From NCBI GenBank assembly GCA_028277485.1, contig JANQGE010000037.1, positions 3,254 to 67,253 of the forward strand: a stretch of 64,000 bases of DNA, written 5' to 3'. The position numbers and the translations under genes are program-made. This DNA is from Chlorobium sp. (GTDB lineage: Bacteria > Bacteroidota > Chlorobiia > Chlorobiales > Chlorobiaceae). Of the stretch, positions 43,974 to 52,852 are shown one piece after another; the first letter of the stretch is position 1; every line of letters starts with the position of its first letter. The notes under the pieces are model-generated. The model saw only the letters and a list, made by a program, of their open reading frames with translations. It was not told where the DNA came from and made no database searches.

Positions 43974-43990
43974 TATTAATAAAGGTGCCC
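43974..43990 (+). repeat. Isolated right end of the GGGCACCTC repeat
   Basis: TTATTAATAAAGGTGCCC matches the right terminus of the copy at 63715 (AATAAATAAAGGTGCC). It lies in the gap between priA and the DoxX-like gene, just upstream of the latter. Confidence 0.5.
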
Positions 43991-44065
43991 ATAATATACG
44001 CAATCCACAATTCAACATGCAGCGGAACCATCACCGGTTACCACCTGTCACCAGGTACGGCTGCG

Positions 44066-46498
44066 CTACATCATGCTCTGCGGATCGACGTCGATGGTTA
44101 TTGAGAGTTTGTGCCGACGGTATTTTTTCATGAGAGAATATTGCAGCTTTTTAAGGTTGTCAGAGGAGATTTTTTTGCCGGGAAGCTTCAGCAGGATTTG
44201 GTAGCGGTAACGTCCCCTGATACGGACGATGTCGGCGGGTGCCGGTCCAAGCAGAAGATATGTTTCAGATGATGCATAAGGTTTAAGGGCATCGGCAAAT
44301 TCTCCGGCGGCTCTTTCCGCGGCAAATTCGTCAGAAGACGAACATTCGCAGGAAACAAGCTTGACGAACGGCGGGTAAAGCAGATCTTTTCTTGCCTGCA
44401 TATCATGGTGATAAAATTTCTCATAACTGCCATGCATAAGGTAAGTGAAAACTTCACTGCCGATATTGTATGTCTGGAGATAAACCTCGCCTGGAATTTT
44501 TGATCTGCCCGCACGGCCGGCTACCTGCATGAGCAGGGCAAAAAGCCTTTCCCCGGCTCGAAAGTCGGGAAGGTTAAGCCCAATGTCTGCCATGAGCACT
44601 CCAACCAGACTGACATCCGGGAAGTCGAGTCCTTTTGCCACCATCTGCGTGCCAAGCAGTATGCGGGCTTTCTTTTCATGAAAATCCTTCAGTATCATTG
44701 CGTGCGCGCCCTTGACGTTTGTGGTATCGATATCCATGCGAAGCATCTTTTCTTCCGGGAAAAGGTGGCGAAGCTCCTCTTCAATGCGTTCCGTCCCACT
44801 GCTCTTGTAGAGAATGTTCTCCGATGCGCACTTGGGGCATTTTTCAGTGTAGACAAGGGCATGGCCGCAATAATGGCAGCGGAGCTGGCGGCTTGCTGCG
44901 TGGTAAACCATGGGGATGTTACAGTGCCGGCATGCTGGTATTTGGCCGCAGTCCAGGCAAAGAAGGCTGCCGGCAAACCCTCTTCTGTTCTGCAGGAGTA
45001 TGACCTGTTCATTTCGTTCGAGTCTTGCCTTGATCTGTTCGTAAAGCGTTTCCGAGAGAGAGAACGTGATTTTCCTGTTTTCCCGCATGGGGATCAGTTT
45101 AACGGACGGCATGGCAGCGCCGTCAACCCTCTCCATGAGGCGCAACAGAGTGTATTTGCCGGTTTCGGCGTTATAGAACGATTCGAATGACGGCGTAGCC
45201 GAGCCGAGAACACAGACAGCGTTTTCAAGCTTGGCGCGCATTACCGCTGTATCTCGGCCATGATAACGGGGGGTTCTGTCCTGTTTGTAGGCGGTATCAT
45301 GCTCTTCGTCGACGATTATCGCACCGACGTTTTCAAGGGGAGCAAAAACCGTAGAGCGAGCCCCGAGAGCGACTCTTGCCTTGCCGCTGCGGAGCTTTTG
45401 CCACGCGGCGTATTTTTCCTGATTGCTCATGGCACTGTGCAGGATCTGGATATCGTCGCCGAAGTGTTGGTGGAAACGGGATGCGGTTTGCGGGGTCAGC
45501 GATATTTCCGGCACAAGAACAATGGCTGTTTTGCCGGCGGCCAGTACCTCTTTGAGAAATTCTATGTAAATAATGGTTTTTCCGCTTCCCGTAACGCCAT
45601 GCAACAGATACGTTGTAAAATTTCCTGAACGAAACCCGGATATCATATTGTCGAGCGCATGCTGCTGCGCCGGAGTGAGGCGGTTGATAATTTTCTTCGG
45701 TTCGACAAATCCGGTTGAAAACCCGCCTTGGACTTCAACTGTTATTTTTTCAAATATTCCTTTTTTTGCCAGCTTCCTTGCGATATCGGCAGTGGTATCG
45801 ATCTGCTCGGGGAAGCACCATGACGCGTCCAGACTATGCAGACGCCTGACGGCTTCAGCTTGGCGTGGTGAGCGGGACAGGCTTTTCAGCAGTGATTCTG
45901 TGAGGGGCTGCTTGAGGCGATATGCGGTTTTCGTTTTCGCCCGGGTTGTTTTGAATTTTTTCTTCAGATTTACCAAGCCCCCGCGTTCCATTTCGGTCAA
46001 TGTTCGGTAAAGGTTGGTTTTTCCCAGCCGGTTTTCAAGCTGCTTTACCGTTATTTTCTGCTCATGCTGCAAGAGTTTCAGGATCTTTTTCCGCAGAGGT
46101 GTGGTGATAATTCTCCGGCGGTGGCTCATGAGCTGGAAATCCGTGAGTTCGATGATCTCGCTGACTTTTGTTTTTAACGGTGCAGGGAGGACTGCATTGA
46201 TCGCTTCAATCGGCCGGCTCATGTAATAGTCGGCTATCCAGCTCGACAATCGAAGGGTTACCGGTGTCAGGACGGGAATGGCGCTGTTAAGCACAGCGGT
46301 TATGACTCCTTCGGAAAGGTTTGATTGAGAATCCTCGGCTACGTCAAGAACGTAACCGATAATGCTTCTTCTTGTGTTGTTGTTCGGGGAGAACAAGACT
46401 TGGCAGCCAGGCAGAAGTTCTCCGGCCAGTTCATCCTGAATCTTGACGAGCAAAGGCTCATCGCGGAAATAATTGTCGGCATGTATCAATGCATGCAT
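44066..46498 (-). CDS. priA: Primosomal replication restart helicase PriA
   Basis: An 810-residue helicase that reloads the replisome at stalled forks. The N-terminal DNA-binding domain is followed by helicase motifs: Walker A GVTGSGKTIIYIEF near residue 301, DEEH box IIVDEEHDTAYKQD, and AGRAGRSKIPGEVYLQ (motif VI region). The zinc-binding region has the expected cysteines in CLDCGQIPACRHC, LRCHYCGHAL and KCPKCAS. A repeat copy lies 15 bases upstream of its start codon. Confidence 0.95.
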   Translation of the reverse strand: MHALIHADNYFRDEPLLVKIQDELAGELLPGCQVLFSPNNNTRRSIIGYVLDVAEDSQSNLSEGVITAVLNSAIPVLTPVTLRLSSWIADYYMSRPIEAINAVLPAPLKTKVSEIIELTDFQLMSHRRRIITTPLRKKILKLLQHEQKITVKQLENRLGKTNLYRTLTEMERGGLVNLKKKFKTTRAKTKTAYRLKQPLTESLLKSLSRSPRQAEAVRRLHSLDASWCFPEQIDTTADIARKLAKKGIFEKITVEVQGGFSTGFVEPKKIINRLTPAQQHALDNMISGFRSGNFTTYLLHGVTGSGKTIIYIEFLKEVLAAGKTAIVLVPEISLTPQTASRFHQHFGDDIQILHSAMSNQEKYAAWQKLRSGKARVALGARSTVFAPLENVGAIIVDEEHDTAYKQDRTPRYHGRDTAVMRAKLENAVCVLGSATPSFESFYNAETGKYTLLRLMERVDGAAMPSVKLIPMRENRKITFSLSETLYEQIKARLERNEQVILLQNRRGFAGSLLCLDCGQIPACRHCNIPMVYHAASRQLRCHYCGHALVYTEKCPKCASENILYKSSGTERIEEELRHLFPEEKMLRMDIDTTNVKGAHAMILKDFHEKKARILLGTQMVAKGLDFPDVSLVGVLMADIGLNLPDFRAGERLFALLMQVAGRAGRSKIPGEVYLQTYNIGSEVFTYLMHGSYEKFYHHDMQARKDLLYPPFVKLVSCECSSSDEFAAERAAGEFADALKPYASSETYLLLGPAPADIVRIRGRYRYQILLKLPGKKISSDNLKKLQYSLMKKYRRHKLSITIDVDPQSMM

Positions 46499-46512
46499 GG
46501 CTGTACAACAAA

Positions 46513-46626
46513 GGGCACCTCAATCTGCTGCGCGATCCGAATACTTCGTTGAGCGGATAGGAGAAAGTTTCTCTGGCTCCGTCCGCCTCTAACTCAATTC
46601 GTTCACGACAATTAATAGAGGTGCCC
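46513..46626 (+). repeat. GGGCACCTC repeat, long copy
   Basis: A 114-base copy with both ends (GGGCACCTCAATCTGCTGCG and AATTAATAGAGGTGCCC). It has the core TACTTCGTTGAGCGGATAGG and keeps the inner segment with CTCCGTCCGCC. It fills the gap between adk and priA, 5 bases from the adk stop. Confidence 0.92.
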
Positions 46627-46631
46627 TTTAT

Positions 46632-47288
46632 TCAGGAATTCAAAATACGGAAAATGTTTTCCCGGATTTCTTCGACGCCGCCCAAGCCGCTTACTTTACT
46701 GAATCTGGGAGCATTCGGGTCACAATTTTGTCCCCACTTCCGGTAGTACTCGATCAGAGGAGCGGTCTCGTTGTGGTAGACGTCGAGACGCTTGCGGACG
46801 GTTTCCCGGCTGTCATCGTCCCGTTGTATCAAAGGTTCTCCGGTTACGTCGTCAACACCTTCCCTGGCAGGGGGGTTGAACAGGACATGGTAGGTCCTGC
46901 CTGAAGCAAGGTGAACCCGCCTGCCGCTCATGCGTTTGATTATTTCTTCATCGTCAACTTCGATATCGACAACATGGTCAAGTTGGATGTTTTTATGTTT
47001 CAGGGTTTCCGCCTGAGCGATCGTGCGCGGGAACCCGTCGAAAAGGCAGCCGTTTTCACAATCAGGCTCGTTCAGTCTTTCCTTGACGAGCCCGAGGATT
47101 ATCTCATCTGAAACCAATTTGCCTGCATCCATGGCCTTTTTTGCTTCCAGCCCGAGAGATGTTCCCTCTTTTATGGCGGCACGAAGCATGTCCCCTGTTG
47201 AAATTTGCGGAATATTATATGCTGCGGAGATAAACTGAGCCTGAGTTCCTTTGCCTGCACCGGGTGCCCCGAGTAAAATAATTCTCAT
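46632..47288 (-). CDS. adk: Adenylate kinase
   Basis: A 218-residue long-form adenylate kinase converting AMP and ATP to two ADP. The P-loop is LLGAPGAGKGTQAQF at residues 5-19, the NMP site is ISTGDMLRAAIKEGT, and the signature is CLFDGFPRTIAQAE. The LID domain (GRRVHLASGRTYHVLFNPP) lacks zinc-binding cysteines. A hypothetical protein gene lies 17 bases upstream on the same strand. Confidence 0.95.
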   Translation of the reverse strand: MRIILLGAPGAGKGTQAQFISAAYNIPQISTGDMLRAAIKEGTSLGLEAKKAMDAGKLVSDEIILGLVKERLNEPDCENGCLFDGFPRTIAQAETLKHKNIQLDHVVDIEVDDEEIIKRMSGRRVHLASGRTYHVLFNPPAREGVDDVTGEPLIQRDDDSRETVRKRLDVYHNETAPLIEYYRKWGQNCDPNAPRFSKVSGLGGVEEIRENIFRILNS

Positions 47289-47305
47289 ATCGGGTTCTTG
47301 GGTTG

Positions 47306-48037
47306 CTATTTTCTGAGCTTGATAACTTTGACCTTTGGTTTGGGAGGCTTTTCCTGCGATCCGGGGTTTTGCCCGGATGTGTTCGGACTCGCTGAGACCT
47401 GAATTTTTTTCGGAGAAGACGCTGAAGAAGTGCCGTTTGATTTTACCGTGGGCTTGAAGGGAATGGCTTGTTTGACCGGCTTTTTCTTTTCTTCAGCCGG
47501 GTTGGTCTGAAGCTTCGTGTTGTCAAAAAGCTGTTGCAGGGCCTGGGTCTGGCCCTTGGGATCAAGGGACCTGAAGAGATACTCGTCATCCTTGATGAGG
47601 GCTTTTCTGAACTCGAAGTCAAGCGCCGAGAGTACCATTCGTATAACCCTTCGGCTTTCCCCCAAATCCCCCCGGGATTCAATATCGGTTTCCGCTTTTG
47701 AGTTGATCGTCGTTATGGGTTGGCCATGCCGGTCTGTTTCTTCAGAAAGGCCGAAAGTTACCATGATTTTTGTTCCCAGGAGAGCAAAAGAAAAAACCTC
47801 GGCGCGAATCATCATCATGCCGCCGACCGATGTCTTTTTGCTTTTGAGATTCCAGCCTACCCAGTGCTCGATTTTATTGATAATGGCGTTTGCGGTTTCG
47901 TTGAGCGGTTTGGCAAAGCGCCTGACTTTCAACTCTTTGAAAACAGGATTCTCTGCGGTCTGGTTGGCATTGTCGGTAAGACCGTGGTATACCTTGGTTA
48001 ATTCATTTCTGAAGGGAACGAAATCCAGTAAATCCAT
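47306..48037 (-). CDS. Hypothetical protein with basic disordered tail
   Basis: A 243-residue protein that I do not recognise. Residues 1 to about 155 look globular (for example NAIINKIEHWVGWNL and FSFALLGTKIMVTFGL). The C-terminal 80 residues are rich in Lys, Pro, Ser, Thr and Asn and end in KPPKPKVKVIKLRK, which suggests a flexible, perhaps nucleic-acid-binding tail. It lies between rlmN and adk on the same strand. Confidence 0.75.
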   Translation of the reverse strand: MDLLDFVPFRNELTKVYHGLTDNANQTAENPVFKELKVRRFAKPLNETANAIINKIEHWVGWNLKSKKTSVGGMMMIRAEVFSFALLGTKIMVTFGLSEETDRHGQPITTINSKAETDIESRGDLGESRRVIRMVLSALDFEFRKALIKDDEYLFRSLDPKGQTQALQQLFDNTKLQTNPAEEKKKPVKQAIPFKPTVKSNGTSSASSPKKIQVSASPNTSGQNPGSQEKPPKPKVKVIKLRK

Positions 48038-48058
48038 GGTTCTGTCTGCGGTTTGTGA

Positions 48059-49147
48059 TTAATACGGTCGGGAAACAGCGGCCTTTTTTTCCGCTAAAGC
48101 CAACTGACCGCATCCTGCATTGATTGATGTCCCATAACTTTTTCGCACTGTGACATGCAAGCCTGCATCGACAAGTATCCGGATGAAATTGTCCCGCCGC
48201 TGCGCTTTTACAGACTCAAAATTGATGTTAACTATAGAATTATAATCAATCAAATTTATTTTGCATAAAAAACTTCCGCCGATCCCTGCAAGGTTTTTCG
48301 CGTCACGATCCGTATCGTTGACCCCCTCTATAAGCATATAGACAAGCGTTACCGGTTCATTGGTTATCGTGACATACTGCTCGAGGGCGTGGCACAGGCT
48401 ATCAAGTGTGTGTTCTCTTGCAACAGGGATCAATGAAGCTCTTTTTTCCTGGTCTGCAGCATGAAGAGATAACGCAAGTTTGGCTTTAAGGCCCGATCGG
48501 GCAATCTCGCTTATTTGAGGCGCAAGCCCCACGGTCGAGATGGTTATCCTGCGCGGGGAAAGTGCAAAACGGTAACCCGGATTTGTCAGGGTATCGACGG
48601 CTTCAAAAACATTGGGCAGGTTAAGCAGCGGTTCTCCCATGCCCATAAAAACAATATTGGTGAGACGGTTTGCCGGTGTGTGTGCTGAAAGCCTGTCGTT
48701 GGCAAGGAAGGCCTGTTCGACGATTTCCGAAGCTTCAAGATCGCGGGTAAACCCCATGTATCCGGTCGCACAGAACGAGCAGTGAAGCGGACAGCCGACC
48801 TGTGATGAAACGCACGCTGTGTTCCGGTTGCCCGAGGATATAAGAACAGTTTCAACTGTTGCATTGTCATGAAGTCTTACCAGAAATTTGGAAGTTTCCT
48901 GGCGGTTTACGGTTTCAGACACATGCTGTGTTTTCTCAACCGAACATGAAGGGATGAAAAATCGTTGTGCAAGCTTGCTTCTCAGGTTTGGGCCAAGGTT
49001 CATCATGCGTTCGAAGTCCCCGACACGGTCGCTGAACAGCCATCGGTGTATCTGGTCGGCACGGTATTTCGGTTCACCCAGTCCTGCAACGGCTTCCCGC
49101 AGCTCCTGCCGGGTAAGTGACTTTATGTTTGTCTTGGCAGATGGCAT
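48059..49147 (-). CDS. rlmN: Dual-specificity RNA methyltransferase RlmN
   Basis: A 362-residue radical SAM enzyme that methylates C2 of A2503 in 23S rRNA (and A37 in some tRNAs). The iron-sulfur motif is Cys119, Cys123, Cys126 in VGCPLHCSFCATG. The family segments NIVFMGMGEPLLNL and RRITISTVG are present, and the substrate-linking Cys346 is in SYGTSINAGCGQLA. The start at 49147 matches the family length; an open frame upstream to 49654 is the shadow of the SDR gene. The two genes are 10 bases apart on the minus strand. Confidence 0.94.
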   Translation of the reverse strand: MPSAKTNIKSLTRQELREAVAGLGEPKYRADQIHRWLFSDRVGDFERMMNLGPNLRSKLAQRFFIPSCSVEKTQHVSETVNRQETSKFLVRLHDNATVETVLISSGNRNTACVSSQVGCPLHCSFCATGYMGFTRDLEASEIVEQAFLANDRLSAHTPANRLTNIVFMGMGEPLLNLPNVFEAVDTLTNPGYRFALSPRRITISTVGLAPQISEIARSGLKAKLALSLHAADQEKRASLIPVAREHTLDSLCHALEQYVTITNEPVTLVYMLIEGVNDTDRDAKNLAGIGGSFLCKINLIDYNSIVNINFESVKAQRRDNFIRILVDAGLHVTVRKSYGTSINAGCGQLALAEKKAAVSRPY

Positions 49148-49157
49148 GTGTTGGTGT

Positions 49158-50042
49158 TTAGCGGTGCCCTTTTTTAGCCGCCAGTTCGTGGTAGAAATCC
49201 CTGAGATGTTTCGTGCCGGTTGTCGGGGCCACGTTGTCGATCCGGCTGACCGAGACAGCAAAGGACATGACGCTCGCCAGGGGTTTGTTGAGGAAGCCTG
49301 TGATGAAGAGCGTGGCGTCGCCGATCCACATGGGAATATGTGTGATCCAAGGGTTTTTGCCAAGGACTTCGAACGCCATGGTGACGGTTTCGTTGAAGGT
49401 GTAGATGTCCGGTCCTCCAACGCAGATTTCCCTTTCACTGCCTTCCGCGGCATCGACACAGACTTTGGCGAGGTCGGCTCCATGGATCGGATTGACGTGG
49501 TTGGTGCCGTCCCCGAGCATGAACATGTGCCCTGAACGCGCCATCGAGAAAAACATGCCCATGTCGGAGAAGAAGCCGGTCGGCCGGATGACGGTGGAGG
49601 ACATGCCGGACGCCTGAAGGTCTTGTACGAAGCGTTCGTGCGCCTGGACGACATCGACGTCCATCATCTTTTCGGCGTTGAAGACCGAAACGTAGATGAA
49701 CTTCTTTACATCATGGGACAGAGCGTCTTCCAGCAGGGTCTTGTTGCCGAGGTGATCGATTTGCTCGCTCGTGACGTCACGTTGCGGTTTGGTGAGCCCC
49801 ATGCAGGAAAAGACGATATCCACATCCTTGCAGACGTCTTTCAGGGATGCCTTGTCGGTTGCATCACCCGTTACCACCTCGTCGACGACATCAGCAACCG
49901 GAGGTTCGAGATTGGGGCCTTCTTTTGCGAGCTTTTCCGGGTTTCTCACGAGCGCCCTCACACTATAACCCCGTTCGGTGAATTCCCTGACGACATACCT
50001 TCCAAGATAGCCGGATGCTCCCGCTACAAGTACCTTTTTCAT
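49158..50042 (-). CDS. NAD(P)-binding SDR-type protein (atypical, NmrA/DUF2867-like)
   Basis: A 294-residue extended/atypical short-chain dehydrogenase-like protein. The Rossmann motif is GASGYLGRYVVREF at residues 8-21. Also present are VVTGDATDKASLKDVCKDVDIVF and VIRPTGFFSDMGMFF. It lacks an obvious YxxxK dyad, so it may be a NAD(P)-sensing or epimerase-like protein. Residues near the C-terminus (FLNKPLASVMSFAVSVSRIDNVAP) are shared with the broken copy at 52093. The final residues KGHR and stop read like the repeat end GGGCACCGC. Confidence 0.83.
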   Translation of the reverse strand: MKKVLVAGASGYLGRYVVREFTERGYSVRALVRNPEKLAKEGPNLEPPVADVVDEVVTGDATDKASLKDVCKDVDIVFSCMGLTKPQRDVTSEQIDHLGNKTLLEDALSHDVKKFIYVSVFNAEKMMDVDVVQAHERFVQDLQASGMSSTVIRPTGFFSDMGMFFSMARSGHMFMLGDGTNHVNPIHGADLAKVCVDAAEGSEREICVGGPDIYTFNETVTMAFEVLGKNPWITHIPMWIGDATLFITGFLNKPLASVMSFAVSVSRIDNVAPTTGTKHLRDFYHELAAKKGHR

Positions 50043-50316
50043 GATAGCTGTTGATAAATGTTACGGTTTGTTACTTGTAACCCTAACATCCGCCAATGGT
50101 TAATTGTTCGACTGAGGAATAGGCGTGCTGTTTCCAGGCACACAGTCATGGTGGACTCGATCCGGCATCCATTTTTACGGATTTACTCGACTCGAAAAAA
50201 GGTGAAATGGGATCGTCCTGTTACGCAGGGAGTGAATTATTGATTTTTATAGGTTATTACAGTTGTTAAAAACAAGGATGGTGGCTCATTAACCGAAAGT
50301 GCAAAGAGGGTGAATC

Positions 50317-50847
50317 ATGGCTGCTCAGCATATTACAGTTGACATTCCCGAAAAGATATTTATCCGCCCAATGTTCAACTACTACAACCGTTTCGGAAGC
50401 ACAAAATATGTCAGCGGCAATACCACCAAGGATACATGGCCGACGTCGAAAAGCCATGTGAATGCAGTTGTCATGGACAGCGACTGGGAGGCAATTGCCG
50501 CCAAAACGCTGGAGGAGATTCCCGAGGTTGTCTCTTACGTGAAAAACCAGTTTCTGGGATTTACGATCCCGTATGTCAAGGATGGCAAGGACAAGCTCTA
50601 CTATCCCGACTTTCTTGTCCGCTACACCACTCCAACTGGAGAAACCGCCAATTTAGTTGTCGAAATTACCGGCATGAGCAGGGACAAGGCCGAGAAAAAA
50701 TGGTTCGTTCAGAACCGCTGGCTGCCGGCGGTCAACGCCGTGCAGGATAAATACAACCTTGGCCGCTGGCACTTCATCGAGATCGCCAATGATATCCGCG
50801 ACATCAGGAATCAGTTGCGCGACAAAATCGCGGAAATCAACTTATAG
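50317..50847 (+). pseudogene. C-terminal fragment of a type III-like restriction endonuclease
   Basis: A 176-residue reading frame that matches only the C-terminal end of large Res-type restriction enzymes (the BPTD_3080-like group). Recognisable parts are FIRPMFNYYNRFG, TSKSHVNAVVMDSDWE, VSYVKNQFLGFTIPY, the nuclease motif YYPDFLVRY...LVVEITG and the final WLPAVNAV...GRWHFIEI. The helicase part (more than 700 residues) is missing. It has its own ATG and a GAGGG-type ribosome site, so a short protein may still be made, but it cannot be a full enzyme. The toxin-like gene starts 7 bases after its stop. Confidence 0.65.
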
Positions 50848-50854
50848 GTTGATT

Positions 50855-51421
50855 ATGATGAGGATTCTCCCTATTTTTCCGGATAAAAACCCTGCAATTT
50901 ATGCAGCTCATTACGATGGCGATCCGGTCGATGAACTGCACAAAGTGTTCGCCCAATGGTCGGATGTTTTCTATCTCGAATCGTTCTTCGAGGAACACAG
51001 GCAAGATCTTCGTCACTTTTTTCGTGGTTGCATCTCCGTTCAGGAAGCGGTAAAACAAACGATCAACGATGTTCGCAACATTCGGAGACGGCTCTATGAA
51101 CTTGCACTACAAGGGCAGTCCGACAGGCAAAATACTTTGCAGAATATGTTTATGCCTCTTGGCAACGAAATGAGGCTTGCTGTTTTGCAGAAAAGTAAAG
51201 CGAAAATCCGTACCCAAGGCAGAAGCAGCTGGTTACGGCTCTATGCAATCCGGGTTGCGCCAAATCTGTTTGTGATAACCGGCGGAGCGATCAAACTGAC
51301 GCATCGCATGGAAGAGCGAGAGCATACTCGGGTGCAGCTTGAGAAGCTGGAAAAGGTGAAACGCTATCTTGCCGATCAGGGGCTTTTCGATGAGAATGAT
51401 TTTGAACTTATGGAAATATAA
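50855..51421 (+). CDS. Putative toxin of a type II toxin-antitoxin pair
   Basis: A 188-residue protein starting at the ATG at 50855 (a second ATG follows directly). It begins MMRILPIFPDKNPAIYAAHYDG and has a helical middle (VKQTINDVRNIRRRLYELAL). The later segment RLYAIRVAPNLFVITGGAIKLTHRM is basic and beta-rich, like RelE/HigB toxins. The downstream gene, 14 bases away, encodes an Xre-type regulator. Toxin-first, Xre-second is the HigBA-type order. The toxin family is inferred from context and weak pattern only. Confidence 0.6.
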   Translation: MMRILPIFPDKNPAIYAAHYDGDPVDELHKVFAQWSDVFYLESFFEEHRQDLRHFFRGCISVQEAVKQTINDVRNIRRRLYELALQGQSDRQNTLQNMFMPLGNEMRLAVLQKSKAKIRTQGRSSWLRLYAIRVAPNLFVITGGAIKLTHRMEEREHTRVQLEKLEKVKRYLADQGLFDENDFELMEI

Positions 51422-51435
51422 GGAGGTATGTCGCA

Positions 51436-51948
51436 ATGACTGAAAAAACGGTATATGAAAAAATGGCAGCTCTGGCTTCGAATGAAGTTTCCGGATGGCT
51501 GGAGGACGCAAAATGGCGAATCGAAAACGAAGGCTGGCTCAAGCATTCCCAGTATATCGCTTTGACAATACTGAGGACATTGCGAGCAAAAAAGATGTCT
51601 CAGAAAGCGCTTGCTGAACGTATTGGCGTATCGCCTCAGCAGATCAGCAAAATCGTCAAAGGCGGGGAAAACCTCACCCTTGAAACCATTGCAAAAATTG
51701 AATCCGCTCTCAGCATACCCTTGATCGAGGTTCCCTTTCGAAACGAAGAGCCTGCACCGCTGCCCGACAGCCCTGAGAAAAAGGGGAAACAGACAGGCAA
51801 GACCTCAGCACACTATCCCGCAGTTCATGCAGGCGAGAAAGTGGCCGTCAAGGAAATGACAGAGAAAAAAGTATGGTCTGCCAAGACAGGCAGTGTCGAT
51901 TCCCGAAAAGGGAACAAAACAGCCAAAGATGTTCATAAAGCACGATAG
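51436..51948 (+). CDS. Xre-family regulator, probable antitoxin
   Basis: A 170-residue protein with a strong ribosome binding site (AAGGAGG). A helical N-terminal part is followed by an Xre helix-turn-helix at about residues 58-95 (MSQKALAERIGVSPQQISKIVKGGENLTLETI). The last 65 residues are a charged, Lys- and Glu-rich tail that is probably disordered, as in antitoxins that are degraded by proteases. It likely binds the toxin-like protein and represses the shared promoter. Confidence 0.72.
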   Translation: MTEKTVYEKMAALASNEVSGWLEDAKWRIENEGWLKHSQYIALTILRTLRAKKMSQKALAERIGVSPQQISKIVKGGENLTLETIAKIESALSIPLIEVPFRNEEPAPLPDSPEKKGKQTGKTSAHYPAVHAGEKVAVKEMTEKKVWSAKTGSVDSRKGNKTAKDVHKAR

Positions 51949-51956
51949 CAAGAACA

Positions 51957-52037
51957 ATGCCGAAAAAAATCTCTTCGATAAAGCACAGCGCCCAGACCCG
52001 TGCACATATTCCCTCGAAAGAGGACTACGGGACGTAG
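51957..52037 (+). pseudogene. Possible 5' stub of a DNA methyltransferase (mod) gene
   Basis: A 26-codon frame beginning 9 bases after the antitoxin-like gene: MPKKISSIKHSAQTRAHIP then SKEDYGT and stop. This resembles the N-terminus of type III-like adenine methyltransferases that accompany BPTD_3080-type Res enzymes (SIKH...TRxNIPTxEY). If so, the mod gene was cut off after its first codons. The match is short and made by eye, so this is a tentative call. Confidence 0.4.
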
Positions 52038-52092
52038 TTTAATAAGGATAAAACCCCAAGCATTATTTCGCTTTATGCTCTTTCAGTAAAGC

Positions 52093-52576
52093 TTAGTCTA
52101 CAAAGTTTTTTCCTCCAAACTCCTCGAAGAAATCCTTCATATGCCGCTCACCGTAACGAGGCGCGGCATTGCCTATTTCGTTGACGGCAATGGCAAAGGC
52201 GAGCATGTCGGCGATGCGGGCATTTAAGGGTTTGATTAAGGAGTGAAGGGCCTTGACGATCCAGAGGGGGATGAAGATGATCCTTGGTTGTTTGTCGATG
52301 GATGTGAAGGCAAGGGTAAACAGTTCCTTGTACCATCGAGGAGAATACTGTATCGATACCGTCTGCAATGCCGTGGAGAGTATCCGGGTTCGTGGCATCG
52401 CCGGTGACGATTTCATCTACAACTCCCTCAAGCGCAGGTTCGCCGAATGGACCGGGATGTTTAAGCTTTTCAGGGGTCCTGGCCATCGCTCTGACAAACC
52501 ATTCTCGCTGTTTAAATGCGTTTGCGACATACCTCCCGATATAGCCTGAAGCTCCAGCTACAAGGACTCTTTTCAT
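52093..52576 (-). pseudogene. Broken paralogue of the SDR-type gene at 49158
   Basis: The first 80 codons (from the ATG complementary to 52574-52576) match the intact gene: RVLVAGASGYIGRYVANAF and VDEIVTGDATNPDTLHGI. The similarity then stops. In another frame, 52093 to about 52330 matches the C-terminal 75 residues of the intact gene (IADMLAFAIAVNEIGNAAP, HMKDFFEEFGG). About 130 codons are missing and the reading frame shifts at the joint, so no functional protein is expected. Confidence 0.85.
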
Positions 52577-52852
52577 GGTTTCTCTTTCTCATGCATTGTC
52601 ATCAAGCTGTTGGCAAAAGAATGTGGCGGAAAAGTGAAAAAAGCTGAAACATTTTTTCATGCTCGAGCATAGAATAAAGGATGACGGCTGATAGCTTTGC
52701 CTTTAACGAAAAGGAGTAATGAACAATATTGTAAGAGTTTTTTCGGGGGTACAAGAGGGGCTTGATTCAGACTTTGGCGGACGAATGGAAAAAGACGACG
52801 GAGTTACTATGTTTTGCATGATTTTCGGCCCGAAATGAGAGATTGAGAGGCT
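52577..52852. other. Intergenic region upstream of tolC
   Basis: This region lies between the broken SDR gene and tolC and should carry the tolC-macAB promoter. A 39-codon frame at 52719-52838 (MNNIVRVFSGVQEGLDSDF...) has AAGGAG only 2 bases before its ATG, too close to be convincing. It is left as an unproven small peptide. Confidence 0.35.

Noticed and set aside
52022..52045. Hairpin CTACG-GGA-CGTAG as terminator of the toxin-antitoxin operon
   Set aside because: Stem of only 5 pairs and no proper T-run (TTTAATAAGG).
52719..52838. 39-codon small peptide upstream of tolC
   Set aside because: Ribosome site only 2 bases from the ATG and no recognisable features; mentioned only in the region entry.
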